Positions 18,659-28,167 of a stretch of 64,000 bases of DNA are shown piece by piece (position 1 is the stretch's first letter; every line of letters starts with the position of its first letter). The stretch lies in NCBI RefSeq assembly GCF_037081835.1, contig NZ_CP146516.1, positions 1,945,501 to 2,009,500 of the forward strand, read 5' to 3'. The position numbers were made by a program, and so were the translations under genes. The DNA comes from Spirobacillus cienkowskii. GTDB taxonomy: Bacteria > Bdellovibrionota_B > Oligoflexia > Silvanigrellales > Silvanigrellaceae. The notes under the pieces were generated by a model. The model searched no databases. It worked only from the letters and a program-made list of their open reading frames with translations, and was not told the DNA's origin.

Positions 18659-19924
18659 ATGCGTTTATCGGGTATTCACAAAATAATATTGTTTAGATTT
18701 TTTATTTTTATAAATATATTTCATATTTTTCCAAATCTATTTGCAAATTCATCGACTGAAATTAATTTACAAGGACAAATTCCAAGAGTTGAATTTGACT
18801 CAACCCGCTATGATTTTGGAGACATCTATCGTGGGCAACGTTTAATTCACCAATATAAGTTTATCAATACAGGAAATGGTACATTAGTATTCAGCAATAT
18901 TCATGCTGCTTGCGGGTGTATGAATACAAAAATTTATGCCGAAGACAAAAAAACGATTAAAAATATATTCAAACCAGGAGAAAGAGGAGTCGTTAACGTA
19001 GAATTTAATTCGCAAGATTTTTCTGGAGCAATAATAAGAACCATCACTCTTGAAACCAATATGGGTTCCTCTTCACCAACTGTGACATTAACAATAAGCG
19101 CAAATGTTTTACAAGAAATTAGCGCTAGTCCTGCCCTCTTGTATGTAGGAAAAATTCATGGAGATACAAACAAAACTTTTACAATTAACATGAATTTTTT
19201 TGAAAGAGCAAAAAAACTTAACAATCAAGCAGAATCTGTAAGTTATATTCAATCCGAAATTGCCAATTCAAAAATTGCTGATTCTTTCAAAGACAGTATT
19301 TTATCTAACAACGAAAGTTTAAAAATACTTGCAGTCGAATCGAACGTTCCTTATTTAAAAGTCAAGCTTGTTCCAACTGTTCTTGCACAACCACCACAAA
19401 TTTTAGTGCAATTTGATGAAAAACAACTCCCCATAGGCTCAATTAATGCCAAAATTAGGGTTTGGAATAATTCAACATATTATAAAAACTATGAAATTCC
19501 TGTTGTTGGAGAATCTGTTGGGCATGTTCAAGTGTCTGCTAAATATGTTGAGTTTGGCGTTGTGAATAGCACTCGATCTGCAGAACGCGTGATCTCTTTT
19601 AAATCTAAAAATAAAAACTTTTTAGTCACAGGCGTTAAAGTCGATCTTAAAAAATTACCCGAACTACAAAGCGTTAAAGATACAGATTTTTTTGAAGTAA
19701 AAAGAGAGAAATCGGTTCATTCTGAAGCAATTTCTGATAGCACAATAACTTCTTTTTTAGTTTCTTTTAAACTATTTTATCCTAAAAAACTCAATCAAGC
19801 CTATGCAAGCATGCAAAAAGCCAATGGTCTGAATGTTTCAGGCTTTTTTATTGTCAAAACGAATGATCCCGACTACAAAGAAATTTCGGTACCATTCTTT
19901 GGTGTATTAAGGGCAGATCCATGA
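18659..19924 (+). CDS. DUF1573 domain secreted protein
   Basis: Start at 18659, with GGAG 8 nt upstream. A signal peptide (FFIFINIFHIFPNLFA) covers residues ~12-32. Residues ~45-150 match DUF1573: YDFGDIYRGQRLIHQYKFINTGN, then AACGCMN with the conserved CxC, and a GVVNVEFNSQDFSG strand. A second, weaker Ig-like unit follows around residues 285-415 (VEFGVVNSTRSAERVISF). These are ASPM-SPD-2-Hydin-like beta-sandwich folds, probably periplasmic. The next gene starts inside its stop codon, suggesting an operon that leads to ftsY. Confidence 0.75.
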   Translation: MRLSGIHKIILFRFFIFINIFHIFPNLFANSSTEINLQGQIPRVEFDSTRYDFGDIYRGQRLIHQYKFINTGNGTLVFSNIHAACGCMNTKIYAEDKKTIKNIFKPGERGVVNVEFNSQDFSGAIIRTITLETNMGSSSPTVTLTISANVLQEISASPALLYVGKIHGDTNKTFTINMNFFERAKKLNNQAESVSYIQSEIANSKIADSFKDSILSNNESLKILAVESNVPYLKVKLVPTVLAQPPQILVQFDEKQLPIGSINAKIRVWNNSTYYKNYEIPVVGESVGHVQVSAKYVEFGVVNSTRSAERVISFKSKNKNFLVTGVKVDLKKLPELQSVKDTDFFEVKREKSVHSEAISDSTITSFLVSFKLFYPKKLNQAYASMQKANGLNVSGFFIVKTNDPDYKEISVPFFGVLRADP

Positions 19925-20070
19925 CAAGTCATACTACTGTAAAAATTTATCATGCAGCACAAATCTCTTCAGATTTTATTCAATTTGGAATTTGCGCTGG
20001 TATTTTCTTTTTTTTGTTTGGTTTAACGCTTGTTTGTTTTGCGTTTAAATCAAAATGCAAGGGGTCATAA
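19921..20070 (+). CDS. Small single-pass membrane protein
   Basis: A 49-residue frame starts at an ATG overlapping the previous stop (ATGA). It has a hydrophilic N-terminus (MTSHTTVKIYHAAQ), one strongly hydrophobic segment (FGICAGIFFFLFGLTLVCF) and a short basic tail (KSKCKGS). The tight coupling and membrane profile argue that it is real. I recognise no family. The HEAT-repeat gene starts 1 nt after its stop. Confidence 0.6.
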   Translation: MTSHTTVKIYHAAQISSDFIQFGICAGIFFFLFGLTLVCFAFKSKCKGS

Positions 20071-20071
20071 A

Positions 20072-20731
20072 GTGGGATTTTTTCAAAAAATTTTTTCTTC
20101 GCAACCTAAATCATATGATAAATATGGTGATGTTTTAAAAAAAATTATGACAACTAAGGAACAAAGGCTTGAAGCAATCGAATCCTTACAAAATCTTCAA
20201 GCAGAGTTTGCTGTACCGCAGTTACTCAAAAGATTTGAAATTGCGGTAGATTCTGGATTGCAAGACAGTAAAGAAAAAGAACAATGCTTAAACATTATTG
20301 TTAAATTTTCTGATAAGGCCAAACCATTTTTAATTGAAGTTTTATCAAAACAACGTAAAATTTCTTGGCCAATTAAAATAGCAGAAAAAATTTTTTCTGC
20401 AGAAGAATATGTAGACTTATTATTAAATAATTTATCATCACAAATATCAGTATTTGATGAAACTTCGTTAGAAAGAAACGAAGAAATTCTTTTAGCATTA
20501 AAAGAAGCAAAGGTGCATAGAGATACAATTGTTGATAAAGTAACACAATTTTTGTCTGCATCTGATGACAATGTGCGTATGGCTGCATTAGAGTGCTTAG
20601 AAGAACATGCTCTTTTTAATGCCACAGCAAAGAAAATTATTTTAGATCTCGCTACTGAACCAGTAACAGACGAAAACTCTCGATTTATTGGGGTTGTAAA
20701 ATCTATTATTCAAAATCATAAATGGTTGTAG
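20072..20731 (+). CDS. HEAT-repeat-like protein
   Basis: I chose the GTG at 20072, with AAGGGG 7 nt upstream, rather than an unsupported upstream ATG. The 219-residue soluble protein is all-helical, with repeated helix pairs of the HEAT type (EQRLEAIESLQNLQAEFAVP; NVRMAALECLEEHALFNAT). Such repeats bind other proteins. It follows the small membrane protein by 1 nt and precedes ftsY by 45 nt. Its partner is unknown. Confidence 0.65.
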   Translation: MGFFQKIFSSQPKSYDKYGDVLKKIMTTKEQRLEAIESLQNLQAEFAVPQLLKRFEIAVDSGLQDSKEKEQCLNIIVKFSDKAKPFLIEVLSKQRKISWPIKIAEKIFSAEEYVDLLLNNLSSQISVFDETSLERNEEILLALKEAKVHRDTIVDKVTQFLSASDDNVRMAALECLEEHALFNATAKKIILDLATEPVTDENSRFIGVVKSIIQNHKWL

Positions 20732-20776
20732 TTTGCCGTTATTAACAAAATATTCTTATTCTAAGGAATTGATCAA

Positions 20777-22009
20777 ATGGATGATCTCTTAAATAATCCT
20801 CTTATTATTTATTCTGGAATTACAATTTTAGCACTACTTGCTTTAAACGTTTTTACTTTAATTAAGTGCCGTAAAGGTAAAGCTAAGCAAGAGTCTTTGC
20901 CTGTAAAAGACTCTATTCGCAATTCCTTAATAGAACTTACAAACCAAAAATCGAATGATTATTTTGATAAACAACAATCTCCAAAAAAGAAACTCTCTGT
21001 ACCAGCTGACGTTGCAAAAGAAGTGTCAGATAAAAAATCCTTTGAAGTGCACTCATGGTTTCAACGATTAAAAGGGGGCTTAAGAAAAACTCACCATCAA
21101 ATTATTCAAAATCTCGATGAGTTTTTTCTTTCTAAAGATGATAAAGCTGCTAGAGCAGAAGCATTAGAACTTTTATTTGAACTTTTGGTACAAGCCGATG
21201 TGGGTGTGCGAACTTCTGAATTACTCGTAGATCGGGTAAAAAGTCGCTTAGGCGCTTCTGATTATTCAGACTCTCAAGTTTTTAAAAATGTGTTGCGCGA
21301 AGAAATTTTTAAAATCTTATCAAACACAAAAAACAATCCTAAAGGAACTCTCGAATCACCACTTCAAAGCCTTGCCAATAAAAAGATTCCTCATGTGGTG
21401 CTCATGGTTGGAGTGAATGGCGTAGGGAAAACAACCACAACAGGCAAACTTGCTTATAAAGCACATTTGCGTGGACAAAAGGTGGTTATTGGCGCTGCAG
21501 ATACGTTTCGTGCTGCTGCTGTAGAACAGCTTGCCATTTGGGCGAATCGTTCGCATGCAGAGATGATTCGTTTAAAAGAAGGCTCCGATCCTGCTTCGGT
21601 TGCTTTTGAAACAATAAAACGCGCAACAGATAACTCAGCAAGCATTTGTTTAATTGATACTGCTGGACGCTTACAAAATCGTCAGGATCTTATGCAAGAA
21701 TTGGCAAAAATTGCGCGAGTGATTTCTAAAGAAAATCCCGATGCGCCTCATGAAGTTTTGCTCGTTCTCGATGCAACAACCGGCCAAAACGCCCTGCAAC
21801 AAGCGCGTATTTTTAAAGAAGTGATTCAAATTACAGGTCTTGTATTAACGAAATTAGATGGCACTGCCAAAGGAGGCATTGCCATTGCTATTGCTGCTGA
21901 GCTTGGCGTACCAATTCGTTATTTAGGAGTTGGAGAATCTGTTGAAGATCTAGAACCGTTTGAAGCCCACGACTTTGTGAATGCGTTGTTTGATTCTGAC
22001 AAATCTTAA
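20777..22009 (+). CDS. ftsY: Signal recognition particle receptor FtsY
   Basis: FtsY docks the SRP-ribosome complex at the inner membrane. Here it has its own N-terminal hydrophobic anchor (residues ~8-30), then a short charged linker. The NG domain has a helical N part (~95-185) and the G motifs GVNGVGKTTTTGKL (G1), DTFRAAAVEQL, DTAGRLQNRQDLM (G3), TKLDGTAKGG (G4) and YLGVGESVEDLEPF. The 410-residue length is normal for anchored FtsY. AAGGA precedes the ATG. It is the last gene of the DUF1573 cluster and is convergent with umuC. Confidence 0.95.
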   Translation: MDDLLNNPLIIYSGITILALLALNVFTLIKCRKGKAKQESLPVKDSIRNSLIELTNQKSNDYFDKQQSPKKKLSVPADVAKEVSDKKSFEVHSWFQRLKGGLRKTHHQIIQNLDEFFLSKDDKAARAEALELLFELLVQADVGVRTSELLVDRVKSRLGASDYSDSQVFKNVLREEIFKILSNTKNNPKGTLESPLQSLANKKIPHVVLMVGVNGVGKTTTTGKLAYKAHLRGQKVVIGAADTFRAAAVEQLAIWANRSHAEMIRLKEGSDPASVAFETIKRATDNSASICLIDTAGRLQNRQDLMQELAKIARVISKENPDAPHEVLLVLDATTGQNALQQARIFKEVIQITGLVLTKLDGTAKGGIAIAIAAELGVPIRYLGVGESVEDLEPFEAHDFVNALFDSDKS

Positions 22010-22029
22010 AAAATTATTTAAAAATTTAA

Positions 22030-23283
22030 TTACTTACAAATTAATAATTCTTTTATGCTTGTTGTGAATTTTTGTGTGACGTTTCCTTTGCGAGGCTTCC
22101 ATTCCTCATTTAAAAACATATCGCCAAAATTTATTGTTGACGCTCCACACAAGTTGTTCACTTTATCAATCACAGAAAGCAACTCACTTTCTTTGTGTAA
22201 ATTTCTAAAATCAAATAAGTTAGATGGAAGCATATTTTTGCCTTTTAGATCAAAAACCACTACCCCACATTTTTTATATTTTTTTTGTTCTTTAAAAATT
22301 TTTTTAAGCCCAATTTGCCCATATTTTAAAAAATCAGGTGTAAAATTTGAATAGTAAGGCAATCGTATGTTGATTGTGTCGCTATAAAAATCTGCTTTAT
22401 GATAATGCGTACTTAAATACACAGACAGATACTGCGCTTCAAGATTTTCAAGCCTAAGCTTTCTGCATGCAATGCCAATATGGTTGGCAAGAGCCGTATA
22501 AATATCTTCAAAGCTTGTGAGCAATTTAGCAAAACTTCTTGACACAATAATACTTTTTTTAGGCTCATAAAACAATTGAAAATCAATACAAGAAATGCCT
22601 TTTAATTCTCGAGCAATATTCAAGCCATTAATTGTAAAATATTTTTTTATTAAAAGATCGTCTTGTTTTATAAAATCATTTGCAAAATGAATTCCCAATT
22701 CTTGTAGTTTTTTTGCGTATTGTCTACCAATACCCCAAATATCACCAATTTCTACTCGTTCTAATGCTGCGTCAATATGATTATTTTGATATAATGCAAG
22801 AACACCATTTGCTTTGTGTGATTTTTTAGAAAGTCTGTTTGCAATTTTAGCTAATGTTTTTGTAGAAGAAATTCCTACACTACAAGGTATTCCTGTGTAT
22901 TGATAAATAGTATTTTTTATTTTCCAACCGTATTCATGTAAATCTTCCTTCGAAACATGCGAAACTTTTAAAAAAGCCTCGTCTATAGAGTAAATTTCTA
23001 CCTCAGGAGAAAATTGCTCAAGAATTTTCATAATTCTTGAAGACATATCACCATAGAGAGCATAGTTTGAAGAAAAATATTTGACATTATACTTAGTAAT
23101 TAAATGCTTAATTTGAAAAAAAGGCTGTCCCATTTTGATACCAAGTTCTTTGGCTTCATTGCTGCGACTCACAACTGCCCCATCATTATTGCTTAAGACA
23201 ACAACAGGAACATTGCGTAACTTAGGGTTAAATACCCTTTCACATGACACATAAAAATTATTTCCATCCACTAATGCTATCAT
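22030..23283 (-). CDS. umuC: DNA polymerase V catalytic subunit UmuC
   Basis: A Y-family translesion polymerase of 417 residues, the usual UmuC size. The N-terminus [18 protein letters not shown] holds the first catalytic Asp and the steric-gate region. YSIDEAFL provides the paired acidic residues. [20 protein letters not shown] is the thumb/palm boundary, and the helix-hairpin-helix [15 protein letters not shown] follows. The C-terminal DUF4113 region ends with [15 protein letters not shown], as in UmuC. It follows umuD by 10 nt and is probably translated from the same SOS-type transcript. Confidence 0.95.
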   Translation of the reverse strand: MIALVDGNNFYVSCERVFNPKLRNVPVVVLSNNDGAVVSRSNEAKELGIKMGQPFFQIKHLITKYNVKYFSSNYALYGDMSSRIMKILEQFSPEVEIYSIDEAFLKVSHVSKEDLHEYGWKIKNTIYQYTGIPCSVGISSTKTLAKIANRLSKKSHKANGVLALYQNNHIDAALERVEIGDIWGIGRQYAKKLQELGIHFANDFIKQDDLLIKKYFTINGLNIARELKGISCIDFQLFYEPKKSIIVSRSFAKLLTSFEDIYTALANHIGIACRKLRLENLEAQYLSVYLSTHYHKADFYSDTINIRLPYYSNFTPDFLKYGQIGLKKIFKEQKKYKKCGVVVFDLKGKNMLPSNLFDFRNLHKESELLSVIDKVNNLCGASTINFGDMFLNEEWKPRKGNVTQKFTTSIKELLICK

Positions 23284-23293
23284 AATATTTATG

Positions 23294-23707
23294 CTACACT
23301 GATTTGATGACTGTGGTCACCACACCCCAAATTTCAAAGTTCATACTGTTATTAATATGAATATTGCGATACAATTCATTTTCTGCTGCAAGAATAATAT
23401 TTTGATTTTTTGTAAAAAATCGTTTTACCGTAAACTCTCCATCAACAACTGCAACAACAATTTTACCATTTGTAGCCTTTAAAGATCTATCAACAACAAG
23501 AATATCTCCGTTGTGAATACCTGCCCCTATCATAGAATCTCCCGAAGAGCGAACATAAAATGTCGCAGCAGGATGTTTTACAACGTATTCGTTTAAATCA
23601 ATGGATTTCTCGATATAATCGGTTGCAGGAGAAGGAAAACCAGCACAAACTGAACTAAAAACAAATGGAATATAACGCTTCGAGTTTAAATTTGGAACAA
23701 AAAACAT
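23294..23707 (-). CDS. umuD: UmuD-type autocleaving translesion subunit (S24 peptidase family)
   Basis: The start at 23707 follows GGAGGG by 4 nt, giving 137 residues, the standard UmuD length. The self-cleavage site is [11 protein letters not shown] near residue 20 (Ala-Gly bond). The Ser of [11 protein letters not shown] and the Lys of GEFTVKRF form the Ser-Lys dyad of the LexA/UmuD family. RecA filaments stimulate cleavage to UmuD', which activates UmuC. An inverted repeat lies just upstream of the gene. Confidence 0.93.
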   Translation of the reverse strand: MFFVPNLNSKRYIPFVFSSVCAGFPSPATDYIEKSIDLNEYVVKHPAATFYVRSSGDSMIGAGIHNGDILVVDRSLKATNGKIVVAVVDGEFTVKRFFTKNQNIILAAENELYRNIHINNSMNFEIWGVVTTVIKSV

Positions 23708-23721
23708 AGACCCTCCAAAAC

Positions 23722-23741
23722 AACCGTACATATATATGGTT
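23722..23741 (-). promoter_or_regulatory. Inverted repeat upstream of umuDC, candidate SOS operator
   Basis: AACC-N12-GGTT with an alternating AT core (ACATATATAT) lies 15 nt upstream of the umuD start. That is where a repressor such as LexA would cover the promoter. It is not the E. coli CTGT-N8-ACAG box. LexA motifs differ between phyla, so the assignment is inference. Confidence 0.35.
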
Positions 23742-23876
23742 TAATTTTAAGATCAAGTCAAACATTAAAAATAATCTAAAATTTATTTTTCAATTTTTTT
23801 CTTGGATAATTTTAAGTTTTTTTAATAAATTAAGAATATAAACGGCGAGTACATGTATTTAATTAAAAAATTTTAA

Positions 23877-25028
23877 TTAATTTGCAATTTTACACACAGC
23901 TTGCAAAAATAATTTATCTTCAGGAATAATAAAATTGATTTCTGCAATTAGTTTATCAAAGTTTTTATCTTTAAAATAAAAATCATTTAAAAATTGTAAC
24001 GATTGAAATTGACTTAAAACTCTTTTAACCGAAGATTTTGTATTTCTAAGACCTTCTTTGGCGCTCAAGTCACAAAATTGCGCAATATGAATGGGTAAAA
24101 TTTCTAAAATATTTTCTAAATTAAAAAGAGAAATTTCTGCACAGCAGTTTTTAGAAGACACACCATTGTCCCATGCAAAAAGAGAATTTGTAATAGAAAT
24201 TCTAATATTTTGAGGTGTTATATTGTGACTATAAATACTAATGACAGTGGATGTTGTCAGATGCGTTTCTAAGCCTGCTTGCAACAGGTAAATGGCCAAT
24301 GGCAACTTATTGCAATGAGAAGGAACATCGAAATGAGAAGAAAGAATAAAAGAGCAGTGTTCACTTTTTTCAAAAAAAATGCGACTCCACAAAATATCAA
24401 CAGTCGAAATAAACGGAATATTTTTAAATTGTGGCAATTGGCAATTTTGCTGTAAAAAATCATTTGCGGTTAACGCTTCCCCATCTTCTTTTAATATCTC
24501 ACACATCACAGCGGCATAGGGCATGTCTGCCATACGACACAACTCATAAAGAGCTTCTGTGTGCCCCGCCCTAGCAAGCAACCCACCACCCATGGCACGC
24601 AAAGGAAACACATGACCAGGAGAAATAAAATCACGATGGGTTGCCTGAGAATTGATCATCAGTGAAATCGTGTAAGCGCGATCAGATGCTGAGATACCAG
24701 TTGTCACACCATGCTTAGCATCAACTGATAACGTAAAATTAGTATGAGACATACCCCCTGGTAGCTGAGGAGCGAGGCTAAACCCCAATGTGTCTGCAAG
24801 CTCGTGACTTAACGATACACATAAAAGACCTTTAGCATGTGTTAGAGCAAAATTTACGTTTGCTGGCGTAGCACCAGACGCATGAAAAACCAAATCAATT
24901 TCGTTTTCACGCGCACCGTCGTCTCCAACAAGAATAGGCGCACCTTGTTGAAAGAGCGTTAGACAATTATGAAGCCGCTCATACATCGCAAAGAGTTCAT
25001 AAGTATAAATATTCTCAGTAGACACCAC
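23877..25028 (-). CDS. ribB: RibBA-like protein: 3,4-dihydroxy-2-butanone 4-phosphate synthase with degenerate C-terminal domain
   Basis: The start is taken as GTG 25028, 9 nt after AAGGAG; the open frame extends to 25052. Residues ~15-215 are RibB, which makes the four-carbon riboflavin precursor. They show GDDGARENEIDLV (acidic metal-binding loop), THAKGLLCVSL, KHGVTTGISASDRAYTI, GHVFPLRAMGGGLLARAGHTEA and VMCEILKEDGE. Residues ~230-383 occupy the place of GTP cyclohydrolase II but show none of its zinc cysteines or the RVHSEC-type motif. The C-terminal part is therefore probably not catalytic. No other riboflavin gene is adjacent and I see no FMN riboswitch. It is divergent from terC. Confidence 0.85.
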   Translation of the reverse strand: MVSTENIYTYELFAMYERLHNCLTLFQQGAPILVGDDGARENEIDLVFHASGATPANVNFALTHAKGLLCVSLSHELADTLGFSLAPQLPGGMSHTNFTLSVDAKHGVTTGISASDRAYTISLMINSQATHRDFISPGHVFPLRAMGGGLLARAGHTEALYELCRMADMPYAAVMCEILKEDGEALTANDFLQQNCQLPQFKNIPFISTVDILWSRIFFEKSEHCSFILSSHFDVPSHCNKLPLAIYLLQAGLETHLTTSTVISIYSHNITPQNIRISITNSLFAWDNGVSSKNCCAEISLFNLENILEILPIHIAQFCDLSAKEGLRNTKSSVKRVLSQFQSLQFLNDFYFKDKNFDKLIAEINFIIPEDKLFLQAVCKIAN

Positions 25029-25177
25029 CGATTGAAGCTCCTTTATAAACAACTAAAACAAACGGGTGAAAGGTACGCTGCACGCTCACAGTCCGATTCT
25101 TGCATTATCACAAGTTTTAGGAGAAAGCATTGTATGATGCATTCTGTTTTGTTACTGCATTTCGGAGAAAATTTTAA

Positions 25178-25912
25178 ATGGAAATTACAATCACACATAT
25201 CCTCATTATCTTAGAACTTATTATTTTAGAAGGGTTATTAAGTTTTGATAATGCGCTAGCTCTAGCCGCCCTGGTTCGCAAAAAACTAAAAGACCCTATT
25301 CAACAACAACGCGCTTTGGTTTACGGCATTTGGGGCGCATACATTTTAAGAATAGGAATTATTTTTGTTGGCGTTTGGCTCATGAAGTATGAATGGGTTA
25401 AAGCCATTGCTGGTTTTTATCTTCTTTATTTAGCAATTCATGAACTATTTCTTCATAAAACACAACAATCATTGACAGAAGACAACAATCAATCTGCATC
25501 GCAAATGACAAGCTTAAAGGTTAGTGCAAAAACTTTTTTCATAGTCGTTGCTCAAGTTGAGTTGATGGATTTGATGTTTTCAATAGACTCTATTGCAGTT
25601 GCATTAGCAATTTCTGATATAAAATGGGTTCTGATCACAGGCGCAGTGCTTGGAGTCTTATTTATGCGTATCGCAGCAGGCTTATTTATAAGACTAATTG
25701 AAAACTTTCCCGCACTTGAAAAAACAGCATTTGTACTGGTTGGTCTTGCAGGTTTAAATGTAATTTTAAAACTTAAAGACCTGAATCTAGGGTTTATGTA
25801 CCTCACCATTGACAAACCAATACCTGAAAACATTTTTTTAGGATTAATAGTTGGTATTCTCGTATTTGCAATAGTATTTAGCAAGATATTTTCTAAAAAA
25901 TTGGCAAAATAA
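25178..25912 (+). CDS. TerC family integral membrane protein
   Basis: The 244-residue protein has about seven transmembrane helices. It shows the TerC hallmarks: LEGLLSFDNALALA in the second helix region and MDLMFSIDSIAVALAIS in the middle, each with acidic residues inside the membrane, as in metal-ion exporters. It is closest to the YkoY-type subgroup, whose members are linked to manganese export and metalation of exported proteins. GGAG precedes the ATG. No yybP-ykoY riboswitch is evident in the short upstream region. Confidence 0.87.
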   Translation: MEITITHILIILELIILEGLLSFDNALALAALVRKKLKDPIQQQRALVYGIWGAYILRIGIIFVGVWLMKYEWVKAIAGFYLLYLAIHELFLHKTQQSLTEDNNQSASQMTSLKVSAKTFFIVVAQVELMDLMFSIDSIAVALAISDIKWVLITGAVLGVLFMRIAAGLFIRLIENFPALEKTAFVLVGLAGLNVILKLKDLNLGFMYLTIDKPIPENIFLGLIVGILVFAIVFSKIFSKKLAK

Positions 25913-26159
25913 AAATTCCGTATATTCCTCACGATATATAAAATCAAATAAGCACAATTTATATAAATAATTAAAACTATAAAAATTTACACTAAATTAC
26001 TTGAGAAAATTTTTGAACTTTAAATCTATTTTAAACAATTAATAATGGATTTTTTTTCCAAATAAATTTTAAAAAAAATTTGATTTTTTTTTAAATACTC
26101 TCTAGTAGATTAGCAAAGTTATCAAAAAAACGATAACTGAATTTAAAGGGACTAATTTT

Positions 26160-26648
26160 ATGAAAATGCTTTTAAAAATGATAGTGTTCATTGTTGCAAG
26201 CAAAGGTTTTTTTAGCTACGCCAATTGTCCCACCCCTGCCACTTTTGAAGTAACAGATAATTTAACCTTTATTGCAAAAACAGAGCAAGGAATATGGCAG
26301 CAAATCTATAATTATCAAAGCTATTACTATCAACAAAACTACGCTAGTACGGAAGTTTCGCTGTTTTTTGTCATAGCTCATAAAGAAAATAATAGGCAAT
26401 TTTTTAGTAATCACAAAATACATTCTAATAAAATAATTTGCATCTATCAAGTTAGTAACAAACCTGGCAAATTTATTATTCTTAAAAATCCAGAAAACAC
26501 ACACTACGAAATCAATGTACCAACAAGAAATGATGAAATAAATGGATGGAGAGACGGAGAACAAACACCCTATTGCTTTACAAAAACACTGCCTGCACGC
26601 GAAAATATAGATAACTATACTTATTGTAATTTTAATGCACTTAATTAA
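26160..26648 (+). CDS. Small secreted protein, DUF3757-like
   Basis: A signal peptide (MKMLLKMIVFIVASKGFFSYA) is followed by NCPTPATFEV and about 135 residues of beta-rich sequence with several aromatic residues. Four cysteines are present in the mature part, including two near the C-terminus (PYCF, TYCNF), so disulfides in the periplasm or outside are likely. The CPxP start and overall size resemble the DUF3757 group, but I cannot confirm that. AAAGGG lies before the ATG. It stands alone between terC and fliW. Confidence 0.6.
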   Translation: MKMLLKMIVFIVASKGFFSYANCPTPATFEVTDNLTFIAKTEQGIWQQIYNYQSYYYQQNYASTEVSLFFVIAHKENNRQFFSNHKIHSNKIICIYQVSNKPGKFIILKNPENTHYEINVPTRNDEINGWRDGEQTPYCFTKTLPARENIDNYTYCNFNALN

Positions 26649-26762
26649 ATTAAAAACAATTTTTTAAAGTAAACAAAATGTTTTGGTAATATTGTTATAA
26701 AATAATGAATGAGTTTTAAAAAAATAGCGTAACATACTGTTACGTAATCATGTACTTATTAA

Positions 26763-27284
26763 TTACTTTGTACTTACCTCTCCATCAACATTATTATTCA
26801 ATTGCTGTTGAATCGCTTTCTTTAAATCGTTTTGAGTATCACGATTAGAGTATCGCTTCATCTCTTCCATAATAAAATGCTTAGTTTGGTACTGAGGATC
26901 TTTCAATACCAGCTGCTTACCTAATCTGTTACTTAAATTAAAAACAAGAGGAGCCTTTAGATTAGCGCTCATTTTTTTAGGATCCATTGGAATTGTTACA
27001 ATGACGGATATAACAGCCTCATTTGGATTTGTAAGTTTAAGAGCTGCAACCTCCTCTTCAGTAACCTCTACCATATAATCAGGCCTAAATGAAAGAGGAC
27101 TAATTACAATAAAAGCCATTGTAGCTTCGTTAGTAGATTGAAGCCATTTAAACGGAGAATCAGTGTCATGATCAAGGAGAATAAATTGATTCAATTCTGG
27201 AAAACCAATAAGTCCTTCAGGCAGTGAAATTATATCACCTTCATTAATTTCCACTTCTCCGAAGCGCGATGTATTTACCTTCAA
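26763..27284 (-). CDS. fliW: Flagellar assembly factor FliW
   Basis: FliW binds flagellin and antagonises CsrA, coupling flagellin translation to filament export. The 173-residue protein has the family signature FPEGLIGFPEL-like sequence (SLPEGLIGFPELNQFILLDH), PFKWLQS, and NLKAPLVFNLSNRLGKQLVL. The C-terminal ~30 residues are a charged extension. The start codon is TTG at 27284, 6 nt after a strong GGAGG; an ATG in the SD region is out of frame. Neither csrA nor flagellin genes, its usual neighbours, lie in the window. Confidence 0.93.
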   Translation of the reverse strand: MKVNTSRFGEVEINEGDIISLPEGLIGFPELNQFILLDHDTDSPFKWLQSTNEATMAFIVISPLSFRPDYMVEVTEEEVAALKLTNPNEAVISVIVTIPMDPKKMSANLKAPLVFNLSNRLGKQLVLKDPQYQTKHFIMEEMKRYSNRDTQNDLKKAIQQQLNNNVDGEVSTK

Positions 27285-27729
27285 AGCATCCCTCCTATTT
27301 CATCAAATCATTAGCTCAATTCTCAGGTTATGTGACTCAAATAAAATGTGCAATAAGCGCACCTTTTTTTATTGACGTGTCAAAATATTCATCGCTAAAA
27401 GGTGTCAAATGAATAATCAATATTAAAATAGATTTAGTTTTACACAATGGCTAGTCATAAAAGAAAAATTATAAAACCCCAAACGCAAATATCTGTAATC
27501 AAAGAAATTTATTAATTACTAAGGCTATAGATTTATAATCTACTGAGCACTAAAGAAAAGCAATAAAAAACAAAAAAAGCAATTAATAAAAACAGAATTT
27601 TTTTTCAAATATTGATAATCAAATTTTATCAAAAAAAAATCTACATACCAATTTTTAAAAAATTGGGAAATAAAATTAAAGTTAGAAAATAGTACTCCGA
27701 AAAAATAAGGCGACAATTTGGAGAGACAA
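27285..27729. other. Gene-free AT-rich region between fliW and the next gene
   Basis: About 445 nt between two divergent genes. It must contain promoters for both. I see poly-A/T tracts and no ORF above background, tRNA or clear hairpin terminator. Confidence 0.5.
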
Positions 27730-28077
27730 ATGTCAAAATTAGAAATACTAAAAAAAAGAAAAGAAGAAATAGAGAATACTTTAAATAACCTGCAAAAATT
27801 ATTCGATGCAAGAAATGCATTTCTTGCTAACTACGAAAGACTAGCGTTTGAAAGAGTAATAAAAAAGAAAAGAACACTTTTAAATGTAAGTAACAATAAA
27901 AGAGTTAATTTTATGCGAAGATTAACAAAATCATCTGATATGGAAATGAAAAAAAGTAGATTATGTATTTTTTACTTAAACTCAAGAAAACTTCATTTAA
28001 TTAAAACATTAGATGACATTAAAGCAGAACTAGATATATTACAAACAACAGGAAATAATTTCGTCCCTAACGAGTGA
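27730..28077 (+). CDS. Small coiled-coil protein of unknown function
   Basis: The ATG at 27730 has GGAG 6 nt upstream; a TTG four codons earlier is inside that SD. The 115-residue product is highly basic and helical, with two long heptad-like stretches (LEILKKRKEEIENTLNNLQK; KLHLIKTLDDIKAELDIL) flanking an Arg/Lys-rich middle. It has no signal peptide. The shape recalls small export chaperones such as FliJ, but there is no specific motif. It lies 90 nt upstream of the RND operon on the same strand. Confidence 0.5.
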   Translation: MSKLEILKKRKEEIENTLNNLQKLFDARNAFLANYERLAFERVIKKKRTLLNVSNNKRVNFMRRLTKSSDMEMKKSRLCIFYLNSRKLHLIKTLDDIKAELDILQTTGNNFVPNE

Positions 28078-28167
28078 TACCAACAAGCATTTTTTTCCTA
28101 TTTACATAAATTAAAATATTCATTTAAATATTATTATAATTAGTATTTTAAATTTGAGATTTTTTAA

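Noticed and set aside
25029-25177. FMN riboswitch or yybP-ykoY riboswitch between ribBA-like and terC
   Set aside because: Only ~150 nt, and neither the FMN core nor the manganese riboswitch motifs are visible on either strand.
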